Shown here: positions 53,141 through 64,000 of the stretch, one piece after another
How the letters are laid out: the number at the start of each line of letters is the position of its first letter
Numbering within the stretch: the first letter of the stretch is position 1
Position numbers and translations under genes: made by a program
The notes under the pieces: generated by a model
Seen by the model: only the letters and a program-made list of their open reading frames with translations
Database searches by the model: none
What the model was told of the DNA's origin: nothing
DNA from: Nageia nagi
Taxonomy: Eukaryota > Pinophyta
Length of the DNA: 64,000 bases
Assembly: GCA_050084985.1 (NCBI GenBank)
Contig: JBITNC010000001.1
Span: 90,272,001 to 90,336,000 of the forward strand
Direction: 5' to 3'

Positions 53141-53682
53141 TGAAGAAACAACCCAAGAACACTTGTAGGACCTCCATCAAATACATCAATCATTCTAAAC
53201 TTAAGAACATAAGAAGCATTCTCATATAGTAACACAATATGTATACTGGTTCCTACATCACATGGAGTAGTCCATTTTATATCTTCTTTCCATTATAGTT
53301 TCAAATTCATGTACACTCTCATGGATCTCAACCATGACTCTCCTTAGCATGAAGCTTAACTTGCGTACTTAAGACCATACTAACTATGATCTATACTAAC
53401 ATCCTTACAACCATATTTCTATCTACTTCCCATTACAAATCTTCACAATATGAGCTTCTTTTATAGGAATCAAAACTAACCTTAGGTAGTTAACTAACCT
53501 AATCATAATTGGTTAGTTAACCCTAAGTTATAATATAAAATTACATTTAATTGTTAGTAGAGATACTATTTCATCCACCATGCATGAACTTCATTATCAC
53601 TTAATAAACAACTTTAGGTGATTATTAATATGCTAAAGTATATTAATTAAACAATACCCTAAACAACATTATAGTTCTAACA
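53141..53682 (-). repeat. 5' LTR of element B
   Basis: TGAAGAAACAACCC … TTCTAACA, about 542 bp. Contains AACTAACCTAATCATAATTGG, shared with the left copy. The primer-binding site is immediately inside at 53123-53140. Confidence 0.8.
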
Positions 53683-53710
53683 AATTAGTCATCCAATTAG
53701 AAGTCATGAA

Positions 53711-54183
53711 TGAAAGAATTAACACTAACAAAAAAATTTCTAAATAACCAAGATCTCTTGAAAGATCATAAATAACATCTAATCAACTCACAAAGTAATC
53801 TTACAACACAACATAAAATGTAAGTGGTTCCTCCAACTAGGAGTACATCCATTAACTAGATCTTTACTTCAATAAAAAATATAACTCTCTTATAATCCTC
53901 CTAATCTCAACTCCTAAGCATTATTTGATAGCATAACTTTACTCTACAATTGGTGTGTAATCATAAAGAGGAAGCCTTTTATTTATAGGCTAAAATCCTT
54001 CTTTAGTTTACCCTTTTATCTAATGTACAAAATCATGACATGCACATCTTTTTACCCAAGGGGCATGCTCATGACATGGAGTGTAAGATAAGTATTATAC
54101 TCAAATGATACCCTTAATTATTAGTGAACTTACATAGAAGATTATTACATAACCTTTACAATAATACTTTATACATTCCAACA
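53711..54183 (-). repeat. 3' LTR of element C
   Basis: TGAAAGAATTAACAC … CATTCCAACA, followed inside by CTCACCCTTAATGC (polypurine tract on the minus strand). Pairs with 61043-61541. Confidence 0.8.
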
Positions 54184-54885
54184 CTCACCCTTAATGCAAT
54201 ATTGAGATAGAGCAAATAAGAGAGAAATTATGAGAGTTCTCCTCCAAACAAATACAATGAATATGAAAACTTTTTACATATTTGTAAATTAAGAAAGATC
54301 TAGTTTGAGACTCACTACTTTGCCAAATACAATCATTAAATATAATCAATTTTAATGTATATAAAATAGTCATCCAACTAGAAGTCATGAAGAGTCTTCA
54401 AGAGCTTAAATACCTAAGGTAAGTAACCTGTAATCTCAAACGAACCTACAAGTCATAAGTAGCTCAAATAACAAGATCAGTTAGATACAACATATTCATA
54501 TCAATAAAGATAGATGCCATCATGAAATAATCAATGGTGTACTATAATTCATCATGAATATACCATGCCTAAAACTCATAGTCACCTACTGTATATAAAA
54601 TATGTGTTGATTATCATTACAAAATAGATCATGCACATATGAGTTTCTCATATATGGATAATTGAATAGTGCCAAAAGACACATAAGAGTTCCTCACATA
54701 TGGATAACTAAATAGTGCTAGACTGACCAATCTTTTACTTTAAAAATTTATAAAATAAGTTCCTCATGCAAAGCAAATTTACCATGAAGGTGTATAACAA
54801 AATCAACACTATATAGCATAAAATCTTCTTAAGGGTGAAGTTATCATCACAAATATGAATTCAACATAAGAATTCAAACTTCACT

Positions 54886-56710
54886 CCCCCTTGAGGGCAA
54901 CTTCACCAACCTAATAGCATCTCTAAGCTTACAAAATTAACCTTTTAGGAGGGGCTTCATGAATAAATCAATGAAGTTCAAGGTGGATGGACAATACTCC
55001 AGGTGTATGATGCCATCAAGAACTTTCTCCTTGATAAAATAGACATGGATTTTCATATGTTTTATTTTTTGATGGAACACAAGATTCTTAACCAAAAAAA
55101 TAGTTGATTGATTATCTAAAGTAATCAAAGATGAACCACCTTGCTCATACCTAATTTCTTTCAAAAGATGCCTTAGCCAAATGGCTTCCTCGATTGCAAT
55201 AGACATGGTATGGTATTCAACTTCTATGGTATAAAGAGAACAATAGGCTACTTCTTAAAAGCCCAATAGATAGCACTTGAACCAATGCTAAACACATATA
55301 CAGAGGTTGATTTTCTATCATCTCTATCTCCCCCATTGTTAGAATTTAAGAATATAGAGAGAACAAATAAGGGCAACTTAGAATACTTGAGAGCAAGATC
55401 CTTAGTCCTTGAAACATACCTCAAGATTTTTCTAATAGCATTGAAGTGCTCAACATAATATTTTTGCATGAATCATGCTATCAAATTCATTACAAAGGTA
55501 ATATCTAGCTTAGATATAGTCAAATACAAAAGACTACCAATTAATTGCCTGTAAGTTGTAACATCAGCTAACTTAGAGTTAAAGCTCAAAAAAATAGTGA
55601 TTCTAGGAGAAACTGGGATCATAGCATATCTACACTCCTCCATTCCAAACTTCTACAAGATCTTTGATATATACTTAGATTTACTAAGATAAGTACAATC
55701 CTTATTTTGGTATACTTGCATTCTAAAGTAATAGTGCAAGAGACCAAGATTAGTCATTTCAAATGTCACCTTAAGTTTAGATATACACTCTTAAATGATT
55801 TCATCATTATTTTTAGTTATCAGAAGATCATCCACATAAAAGAGAATAAATACCACATCTTTTCTTTGATTGAGCACATATAGATTGAAGTCAGAAAAAT
55901 ACTTGGAGAATCTAATGTTTACAAAGTACCTTAAAATATTCTTGTACCAAGCTTAAGGTGCTTGCTTAAGTCCATACAATGACTTTTTTAGCTTACACAC
56001 AAAGGACTCTTTACCTTCCATAATAAACCCTTCTGGTTGATTCATGAAGATTTTCACATCTAAATCACCATTGAGAAATGCACTCTTAACATCAAGTTGA
56101 AAAAATTTCCATCTTTGAGCTGTAGAAAGAGCAATCATAATCCTGATAATAGGCATCTTTTCTATGAGAGCAAAGGTTTTCTCATAATTTACATCGTATT
56201 TCTAAACAAAACCTTTAGCTACTAACCTTGCCTTATATTTCTCAACATCTCCAATTGAATTCAACTTGATCTTGAAGATCCACTTATTATCAATCACATT
56301 CTTTTCATTGAGATAAAGAACTAAATCTCAAGTTTTATTTTTCATAAGCACCTCATACTCCACTTTCATGGCTTCCATCTAGCACTCATGCTTAGAAGCT
56401 TCTTTGAAAGTTGAGAGCTCATTCTTATTGTTAATCTTGGCAAATAAGTATTTGTTCAAGGTCATACTCCTTGTTACCTTTTGTGTTGAAGAATTTTGTT
56501 CAAGGTCATACTCCATATTTAACATAATAGTTATTGAACTCATTACTGTTATATTCTCCCCTATTATCTAATCTCAACATCTTGATTTTAAGCTTAGTTT
56601 TATTCTCAACAAAAGCCTTAAAAACTTTAAAAATCTTAAAGGTTTGATTCTTATGCTCAAGTAGATACCCAAAGGTCATCCTACTAAAGTCATCAATGAA
56701 ATTTAAGATG
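54886..56710 (-). pseudogene. Element C pol relic
   Basis: Open remnants: 54937-55206 (RNase H end, LDNQSTIFLVKN, LFMKPLLKG), 55248-55469 (NNGGDRDDRKSTSVYVFSIGSS) and 55953-56156 (reverse transcriptase, FQLDVKSAFLNGDLDVKIF). Integrase text near 56520-56700 (TFGYLLE) follows a deletion. Numerous stops. Confidence 0.8.
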
Positions 56711-56759
56711 TAAAATGCTCTTTCAAGTGAATTAGTCTAAAATAGACCCATCCAATGAT

Positions 56760-58020
56760 GCTTAAAGTGCCTTAAATGATGTGCCAAAGATTACCTCTAG
56801 AACACACACTAAAAGTAAGACACATCTTTGATGGAACTTGATCCATAATGTAAAGGTTATCTTTCATAGATCCTTTAACCAAAGTAGTAAGTCCTTTCTT
56901 AATGAACCAGAATTGAGAGTTGAACTCAAAAGAGTACCCTTTTCTAGCAACTTGGATGATAAAGAGAAGGTTAAACCAAAGTCAACAATCCAATCATACA
57001 AAAAAGTGCGAGACATGGAGTAGAGCATCGTAGCAAAACTAGCTTGAATATTCTCTTTTCCTTTATAGTTCTTTACATTTCTATTACCTTTGTTCTTTTC
57101 TTATTTTTTCTTTTTATAGCAATCAACTTCTTTGTGGCCTTAGATGCCACAATAGTTACAATTACCATCAAACTTTTTCTTAGGATATGGAATTGTTTGC
57201 TTTGCTTTTTCTATGTATTTAATTGAAGTGGTTGTTGTTACCATTATTCCTACTACTATTATTATTGTTCCTATTGTTATTGTTGTTACCATTATTCTTA
57301 CTACTATTATTATCATTTCCTCTTTTCTTAAACCTTTTGGAGGAAGAAGGATAAGATTTCTTTTGATGGTTAAATTTTTTTTTAAAAGGATTTTTGGTTG
57401 CTCCAAGAGCAATGTTATTATATTTAGGAGAAAAAATCAACACCTTATTGTTAAGGGTTTCCTCATGCTTGAAAAGATGCTTAGAAAGATTTTCAAAGGA
57501 GAAAAATTCTTTTTCATTATCAATCCTTATTTCCATAACTATTACAAAGTTTTCAAACTTTAAAAAAAAGCTTTGAAGAATGATGAAGACCATGAACTCA
57601 TCATTGATCCAATTGCATCCATAAGCAACAAGTTGAATCCTTAGGTCAATGATTTTGTTCAAATAGATGGTAACATTTTCATCTTTCCTTTAATGAGATT
57701 GGAGCAACTTTTAAAGAATGGTAAACCTTTTTAAAAATTTTGAACCAAGGTAGATTTGCTTAAGTTTATCCTAAGCTTCCTTCATCGAGGTTGAAGAGGA
57801 AATCATCAAAAGCACATCATTTGAAATTGCATGATAAACCATGGAGGTTGCCAATTCATTTTTTGTATTGTAAGACTCTAATTTCTTCTCATATATAGGA
57901 GGTACAAGGTTCTCATTCACTATTTGCCAAAGCTTCCCTACCTACAATTCAGCTCTCATCTGTGGTTCCCAACTATCAAGAATATGTTTGGATAAAAAAG
58001 ATTCTTCCATTTGCTACATA
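56760..58020 (-). pseudogene. Element C gag relic
   Basis: 57219-57662 gives NKIIDLRIQLVAYGCNW and FMVFIILQSFFLKF, then an Asn-rich tract coded by an expanded AAT/AAC run. 57140-57412 in another frame ends FDGNCNYCGI, the start of the zinc knuckle. The frame shift between them breaks gag. Confidence 0.75.
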
Positions 58021-59929
58021 AGAATGTAAAAAAATAATAAGCATGTGGTTTAATAAATAATATTAAATGTTATATTCTAACTAAGTAAATAATACATGTT
58101 ACATTTAATACTAAAGACAAGCTTGATTTGATTCATAAGTGCAAATGTTTTACAACTCAAATAATATATGTACCCAAATACATTTCTTATCTTAAGAACT
58201 ATAGATGTAGAGTGACAATGAGGTTTATTTTTTAATCTTAAAATTAGGCCTTCACTTGGATGCCCACACAAGAGAAGCTCAAGTACTACCATCCTCAACC
58301 AGTTTTTCTTGATCAATTTTATACTCTCATAAGGAGAAGTACCTACTATTTTTCAAAGTTATGACATTTATTAGATTGACCAAATTATTAATATTGATTA
58401 GGTTTCAAGTTATCCTCTTAGGTTATCAAGATAATTTCTGAATGGATATGCAAACATGTGGTATCACTACACACATGCCTATCCACCTATTAGAGTTATG
58501 TCCAAGCCAATAGAGGACTTAGGAGTAATTGAGAAGTATGAACTTTTCACCATTTGGATCATCGAACTTAAAGGCTTCAGTCTGCTTGTCCTCACCTCAT
58601 GGCTCCCTAAACAAGTCATGTTACGGAATGTATGTGCGGATGTATTTATTTTAGGGGGTTGTTCATATTAATGTTTTCATGTTTGTTTGCATAAAAAAAT
58701 AAAGTAAAATATGAAACATAAAGTAAGAAGCATAAATAAAACATCATCCATTTAAAAAATTGAAACCTAAATGTCTAATGGGTTTTGTATACCAACCCCT
58801 AAATGACACCTTTACATCATTCATAATTTTGCACAAATCCATTCTTGCATAAGAAGTAGATTGCATTATAACTTAAGATTTTAAGCATGCATTATTTGAC
58901 TTAAAAAAGTATCTAACTTAATTTTTAATTCCTTAAGTTTTTATCACCAAAAATTAAGTTCTAAGCAAGTATTAGGCATGCATAAAATTTAAGTATTACG
59001 CATGCATTTATTAACTTAACAAATAAGTTCTTAAAACAATACATTATTAGCTTAAAAAAATGAAGTACTAAGCATGCATTTATTAACTTAAAAATAAGTA
59101 TTAAGCATGCATTTAACTAAAAATTTAAGTACTAAGCATAAGCATGCAACTCTTTAACTTTAAAGTAAAAATTTAGTATGCATACTAGATAAAAAATTAA
59201 GTAAAAAATTTATACAAATTCTCTCCTTTTTACTTAAATATTTATCTTTAAAAGTAGCATACTAAATAATTTATTTGCATTCTAAAAAAAAATTCTAAGT
59301 ATGTATTAATATTTTTAGTAAAAAAATTTCCCCTTTTTACTTAAAGAGTGGCATAGCTAAATTAAAGTAGCATTTCTCTTAGAAAAATTAAACTAATAAT
59401 TTGCTTAGGTAAACTAAAAAACTTAAGCAAATAAAATCTCCATTTTAAGAGTAACGATTAAAATATTTTTTAACATTTCGACCATCTACACACTCAAAAG
59501 GAAGTTTAAATGCACTTCATGATACACAAGATTATAATGCATTAAATTTGGAGTATAAGTTTGCCTCTAAGTGCATTAAATAGAAACAAAAGACTTGCAA
59601 GAAATAAAAAAAAAAATTAAATTCCCACCAAAAAGAAGGAGAATACGTTTGCTTCTAGGTACATTTAATGGAAATAAGGAGCTTGCAAGTATTAAATGAA
59701 AAGAAGGAGACCCATGCATACTTAATGCTACTTTTACCTTACGCAAATGAAAAAAATTCCCTAAGTAAATAAATAAATAAATGCTTGTAGGTAAAAAAGA
59801 TGATCCCCCTTCCTTCTACCAAGAAGGAGGATACGTTATTTTTGGAAGTGCATTTAATGCATTTAAAGGAGCCTTCTCCTTGGAATTTGCAATAAATCAA
59901 CAAATGCATAAACAAAAAAAATTAGTAAA
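58021..59929 (-). other. Element C long leader, conserved AT-rich part
   Basis: 58220-58800 matches D's leader. 58860-59180 holds AAGCATGCATTTATTAACTTA units. No gene. Confidence 0.6.
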
Positions 59930-60330
59930 AAAGGAGAGGGACCTTAAGCAAGAAGTGAGGTTGTGTGTAGGGTAAAAATAAAGAAGGGAGGACTTGACGA
60001 GTAAAGGGGACTATGATCACATAAAGGGCAAGGAGAATAGGGTCAGTTGCAGCCATGAGAACAAAGGGTGACCACGGTAGAGGGTGGAAGGTGTGATCAA
60101 GGAGGTGAGTTGGCTATGCAAGTAGTAGGTGGTGGTAGGTGCAACCAAGAGACTATTGTTGGGAGATCATCACCTAGCTGCATGGGAGAAGAGAATCACC
60201 TAGCCGCTTTCCCATCGACAGCTACCATAGATGCATCAAACAAGAGAGAAACCAAGGAGAAAGTCACGCATCATGTGGGGAAGGCCAGAGTGTTGGGTCT
60301 CATTTTTATTTTTATTATTTTTTTGTTAAA
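59930..60330. other. GC-richer variable block in element C leader
   Basis: Unlike the blocks in D, F and B. The plus-strand frame 60068-60358 (GGRCDQGGELAMQVVGGGRCNQ) shows a short internal duplication, but no family is recognised. About 0.7 kb inside the 5' LTR. Confidence 0.55.
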
Positions 60331-60940
60331 AACTATGCATAGGATTTTGTGCATTTAATTACAACAAGCGCATACCATTTTGTAAAGGGCCAACTAACAT
60401 AGTAGAGGCCAAATCAAAGCCTTCAGAATTTAAAAAAAAAAATAGTGTATACAAATGATAATTTTTATTATGTGTACTAATGATAATTTTTATTGTGTAT
60501 ACTAATCCTTTCTCCCTTTTTTAATAAAAATAAGTTTTTAATATAAAATATTATAACAACATAAAGAGCAAATTTAAAAAAAAAAAAAATTGCAAATGAA
60601 AAAATAGTATAAACAAATGAATTGCATCATATTGCTAGTTCTAAAAATAAAAAAGAACTAACATATAGCACAAAGTATGTTAGTATTGATATTACACAAA
60701 TTTGTATACTAACCTCTATTTTTTAAAAAAAAAATAGGAATTTTGAAAAAAAATTACAAGTAATCATAAGAGATTAGTATATAAAAAAAAATATACTAAC
60801 CATGTTTTGCCAAAAAAAAAAACTAACATAACAAATAATGTGTTAGTAGCATAATTCAATCATAAAACAAATAAGGATGTTTATACCTTCACATTACTTT
60901 AACCTTAGCAAGGAAGAGTAGGATGAGGAATGAAGAGCAC
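60331..60940 (-). other. Element C leader with TTAGTATA repeats
   Basis: AT-rich. Phrases TGTTAGTAT, GTATACTAACC and CTAGTTCTAA are shared with D 37440-37760 and, in reverse, F 41400-41800. Confidence 0.6.
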
Positions 60941-60943
60941 CAA

Positions 60944-61036
60944 GAAGAAGAGCTTCTTCACCAAGAAGAAGAGCTTCTTCACCAAGAAGAAGAGCTTCTA
61001 CACTAAGAAGAAGAGCTTCCACACTAAGTTTTGATA
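60944..61036. repeat. Four 24-bp units next to the primer-binding site of element C
   Basis: CACCAAGAAGAAGAGCTTCTT is repeated four times with drift to CACTAAG. The same unit occurs twice in D and once in F at the same place. Confidence 0.8.
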
Positions 61037-61042
61037 CCAATT

Positions 61043-61541
61043 TCAAGGAATTAACACTAATAAAAAAATTCTTAAACAACCAAGATCTCTTGAAAGCTCA
61101 CAAATAACATCTAATCAACTCACAAAACAATCTCACAACACAACATAAGATGTAAATGGTTCCTTTAACTAGGAGTACATCCATTAACTAGATTTTTACT
61201 TCAATCACAAATATAACTCTCTTACAATCCTCCTAATCTCAAATTCTAAGCACTATTCTATAGCATAATTTTACTCCATAATTGGTGTGTAATCACAAAG
61301 ATGGAGCCTTCTATTTATAGGCCAAAATTCCTCTTTTGATCACCCTTTTATCCAATGTACAAAAGCATGACATGCACATCCTTTTACCCAAAAGGCATGC
61401 TCATGACATGGAGTGTAAGATAAATAACATTCTTATATTCACTTAAATATTTAAGGTATCAAATGATACCCTTAAGTATTAGTGAACTTACATAAAATAT
61501 TATTACATAACCTTTACAATAATGCATTATACATTCTAACA
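61043..61541 (-). repeat. 5' LTR of element C
   Basis: TCAAGGAATTAACAC … CATTCTAACA. The outer TG is TC here. Confidence 0.75.
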
Positions 61542-61546
61542 ATAAA

Positions 61547-62044
61547 GAGTCTTCAAGAGCCTGCATACCCAAAGTAAGTAACCTGTAATCTTAAAAGAAC
61601 CTATAAGTCATAAACAACTCAAATAACAAGATCAGTTAGATGCAACATATTCATATCAATAAGGATAGATGAATCAAACAAATGCCATCATAAACTGATC
61701 AATGGTGTATTATAAGTCATCATGAAGATACCAAGCTAAAAATGCATAGTCACCTATTGTATATACAACATATGTTGATTATCATTAAAAAATAGGGCAT
61801 AACCAAATGCACATACAAGTTTCTCACATATGAATAACTAAATAGTGCCAAAAAATACATAAGAGTTCTTCACATATGGATAATTGAATAGTGCTAGATT
61901 GGCCAATCTTTTGCTCTAGAAATCTGTACAAGTTCCTCATGCAAAGCGAACTTACCATGAAGATGTACAAAAAATAACACTATACAACATAAAATCCTCC
62001 TAAGGGTGAAGTTTTCATCACAAAAATGAATTCAACATAAGAAT
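61547..62044 (-). other. Element A 3' untranslated region, right part
   Basis: Contains a decayed copy of the ACTATAAGT stem-loop (61704-61754) and one AAGTTC…GAACTT hairpin (61929-61954 region). No coding content. Confidence 0.6.
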
Positions 62045-64000
62045 TCAAATTCCACTCCCCCTTGAGAGCAACTTCACCAACTCAATAGCATCTATAAGCT
62101 TACAAAATTTAGCTTTTAGGAGGGGCTTGGTGAACAAATTAATAGAGTTCAAGGTGGATGGACAATACTCCAAGTGTATGATGCCATCAAGAACTTTCAC
62201 CTTGATAAAATAGGTTTGGATTTCTACATGTTTTATTCTATGATAGAATATAAGATTCTTAGCCAAAGAAATAGCTGATTGATTATTTGAAAAAAATTAA
62301 ATATGGGCCAATTTGCTCATATCCAATTTCTTTCAGAAGATGCTTTAGCCAAATAGCTTTCTAGACTACAATAGACATAGCTTGGTATTCAACTTCTGTG
62401 ATGGAAAGAGAAATAGCAGGTTGATTCTTGGAAATCCAAAAGATAGCATTTGAACCAATGCTAAAAACATATGCAAAAGTTAATTTTTTATCATCTTTAT
62501 CTTTTCCATAATCCAAATCTGAGAACCCTAAGAGAACAAAGGAGGGTAACTTAGAATACTTGAGAGCAAGATCCTTCATCCCTACAACATACCATAAGAT
62601 TTTTTTAATAGCATTGAGGTGCTTAACATATGATTGAATCATGCCATCAGATTCACTGTAAAGGTAATATCTGGCTTAAAAATAGTTAAATATAAAAGAC
62701 TACCAATTAAATGCTTGTAACTATAGCATCAGCCAACTGAGAGTTGAAGCTCAAAGAAATAGTGATTCCAAGAGAGATTGAGATCGTAGCATATCTACAC
62801 TTCTCCATTCTAAACTTCTGCAAGATGTCTGATATATACTTAGATTAACTAAGATAAGTGCAATCCCTATAATGGTATACTTGCATTCCAAGGTAGTAGT
62901 ACAAAAGACCAAGATCAATAATTTCAAATGTTACCTTAAATTTGGATATGCACTCTTGAATTATTTCATCATTATTCTTAGTAATCAAAAGATCATCTAC
63001 ATAAAAAAGAATCAAGACCATGTCTTTTCTTTGATTGAGCACATATAGATCAGAGTTAGAAAAACACTTAAAATTCAATGTTTGTAAAGTACCTTGAAAT
63101 CTTTTTATACCAGGCTCTAGGTGCTTGCTTAAGTCCATGCAATGATTTCTTTAGCTTGCACACAAAGGACTCTTTGCCTTTCATAATAAATCTTTTTCGT
63201 TGATTCATGAAGATTTTCACATCTAAGTCACCATTGAGAAATGCACTCTTGATGTTAAGTTGAAAAACTTTCCATCCTTGAGCTGTAGAAAGAGCAAGAA
63301 TAATTTTTATAGTAGGCAATTTACCATGGAAGCAAAGGTTTCTTCATAATTTACACATATTTTTGAGCAAAACCTTTGGCTACTAACCTTACCTTGTGTT
63401 TTTTAATACCATCAATTGAATTACATTTGACCTTGTAGATTCACTTATTGCTAATCATATTTTTCTTATTGGGATAAGGAACCAAATCTCAAATTTCATT
63501 TTTCATAAGCATCTCATACTCCACTTTCATAGCTTCCATCTAACACTCATGCTTATAAGCTTCTTTGAAGGTTGAAGGCTCATGTTTGTTGTTAATCTTG
63601 GAAAATAAGAATTTGTTCAAGCTCATGCTCCTTGTTACCTTTTATGTTGAAGAATTTTATTTTTGAGGTGACTTATTTATATCAATATCCAACCAGCTAA
63701 GAGTAACTGATGAGTTATCTAAATCATCAACATCCTTATTAGAAGTAAATTCTTCAAGAAGTCCATTGAACTTGACATCTCTTGAAATGAACACTACTTT
63801 GTAGGATGGAGAGTAGAGCCTATAACCTTTATGCTGACTGTCATAACCTATAAAGATGCATTTTTTAGCTCTTTTTTTAACTTCTCCTTTTTTAAAAAAA
63901 TAATGTAGGAGAATGCTTCACAACCAAATACCTTAAGGTGAGAAATTTTAAGTTTTCTTTCTAACCATGACTCAAAAGGAGTTTTACCTTGAACTACTTT
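62045..64000 (-). pseudogene. Element A pol relic (RNase H and reverse transcriptase, continuing off the window)
   Basis: 62045-62266 (end of RNase H, LFTKPLLKAKF … SRGSGI), 62361-62642 (YAVFSIGSN-type RNase H core, LSITEVEYQAMS), 62845-63138 (YVDDLLITKNN reverse-transcriptase active site) and 63068-63319 (FQLNIKSAFLNGDLDVKIF, SLHGLKQAPRAWYKK). Beyond 63400 the spacer and integrase end continue with stops. The YVDD motif is intact but the frame is broken many times. Confidence 0.8.

Larger units (their letters stand above)
27913..53682 (-). mobile_element. Copia-type element B, non-autonomous, with nested insertions D and F
   Basis: LTR pair 27913-28465 and 53141-53682. The primer-binding site (minus strand GGTGGTATCAGAGG, initiator Met tRNA type) adjoins the right LTR at 53123-53140. 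A polypurine tract adjoins the left LTR at 28466-28478. TSD AAGTA at 27908-27912, with AATTA (one change) at 53683-53687. Removing D and F leaves about 7.2 kb. No gag, integrase or reverse transcriptase is visible; only a last-codons remnant of pol (LFTKPFSKVGLVKYPSRGS, about 39485-39560) survives. It is probably mobilised by relatives. Confidence 0.75.
53711..61541 (-). mobile_element. Copia element C (deletion derivative), TSD ATGAA/ATAAA
   Basis: LTRs 53711-54183 and 61043-61541. TSD ATGAA at 53706-53710 and ATAAA at 61542-61546 (one change). The primer-binding site next to the right LTR is mutated (minus strand TTGGTATCAAAAC). Compared with D it lacks roughly 0.5 kb at the integrase-reverse transcriptase junction (about 56510) and more at about 56755. 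Inserted in element A. Confidence 0.8.
27218..64000 (-). mobile_element. Copia element A (outermost, old, runs off the window)
   Basis: Only the 3' part is in the window. It comprises the 3' LTR 27218-27716, a 3' untranslated segment 27717-27912 with a polypurine tract (GCATTAAGGGGGAG on the minus strand), and a short piece 53688-53710. It resumes from 61547 with the rest of the 3' untranslated region, RNase H, reverse transcriptase and the start of the integrase/spacer region. Elements B and C are inserted in it. The 5' LTR and gag would lie to the right of 64000. Confidence 0.75.

Noticed and set aside
57219-57563. Both-strand frames with Asn-rich or Val/Ile-rich proteins
   Set aside because: The minus strand is Copia gag with an expanded AAT/AAC run; the plus strand is its shadow.
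1-64000. tRNA or rRNA genes
   Set aside because: None recognised by eye. The tRNA-like strings (TGGTATCAGAGC) are retrotransposon primer-binding sites.

Overview
The window is plant nuclear DNA, AT-rich and dominated by transposable elements. Three things point to a large, repeat-rich genome, most likely a gymnosperm such as a conifer: a full-length LRR receptor-like protein gene, relics of PLS-type pentatricopeptide repeat (PPR) genes with wording typical of gymnosperm PPRs, and kilobases of nested Copia LTR retrotransposons. The species cannot be named from sequence alone.

Layout. (1) 1-12.7 kb is the gene-bearing part. One LRR receptor-like protein gene lies on the minus strand (8543-11673). 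A one-base shortfall in a C run pushes its membrane anchor out of frame. About 590 bp of its downstream flank is repeated at 1-582, where it is joined to a 190-bp scrap of the same LRR gene, so a partial tandem duplicate has decayed there. Six W-box cores sit in a tandemly duplicated 190-bp stretch upstream of the gene. A guanosine-deaminase-like exon relic lies at 5709-5960. (2) 12.7-17.1 kb holds a broken Helitron-type element (minus strand) with an HUH Rep domain, a Pif1 helicase lacking Walker A and B, and one recognisable 110-bp intron. A 156-bp near-perfect palindrome lies just past its 3' side. (3) 18.9-27.1 kb contains a PPR relic, a decayed hAT-type transposase, and an unrecognised, decayed minus-strand gene that keeps a TATA box and two clear introns. 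Hairpin and minisatellite arrays built on one shared motif flank that gene. (4) From 27.2 kb to the right edge everything is Copia, nested several deep. Element A (minus) runs off the window. B (27913-53682) and C (53711-61541) are inserted in A. D (29099-38418, minus) and F (40785-49957, plus) are inserted in B. Solo LTR E (33117-33605) is inserted in D, and a further solo LTR sits at 26203-26877. Boundaries of B, C, D, E, F and the 26.2-kb solo LTR were placed by LTR pairs and 5-bp target-site duplications (TSDs).

The most interesting signals are in the Copia family rather than in a host operon-like system. (a) Each of the four elements with a visible 5' LTR carries a GC-richer, mutually unrelated block about 0.7-0.9 kb inside that LTR; in F the block is made of PPR gene fragments. 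(b) A stem-loop with arms ACTATAAGT/ACTTATAGT recurs in the 3' untranslated region of elements A, B, C, D and F, and is four-fold repeated in B. (c) F's 3' untranslated region has about nine tandem ~49-bp units, each able to form a short hairpin, with compensatory changes in two units. All counts and alignments were made by eye from the sequence; no database search was possible.
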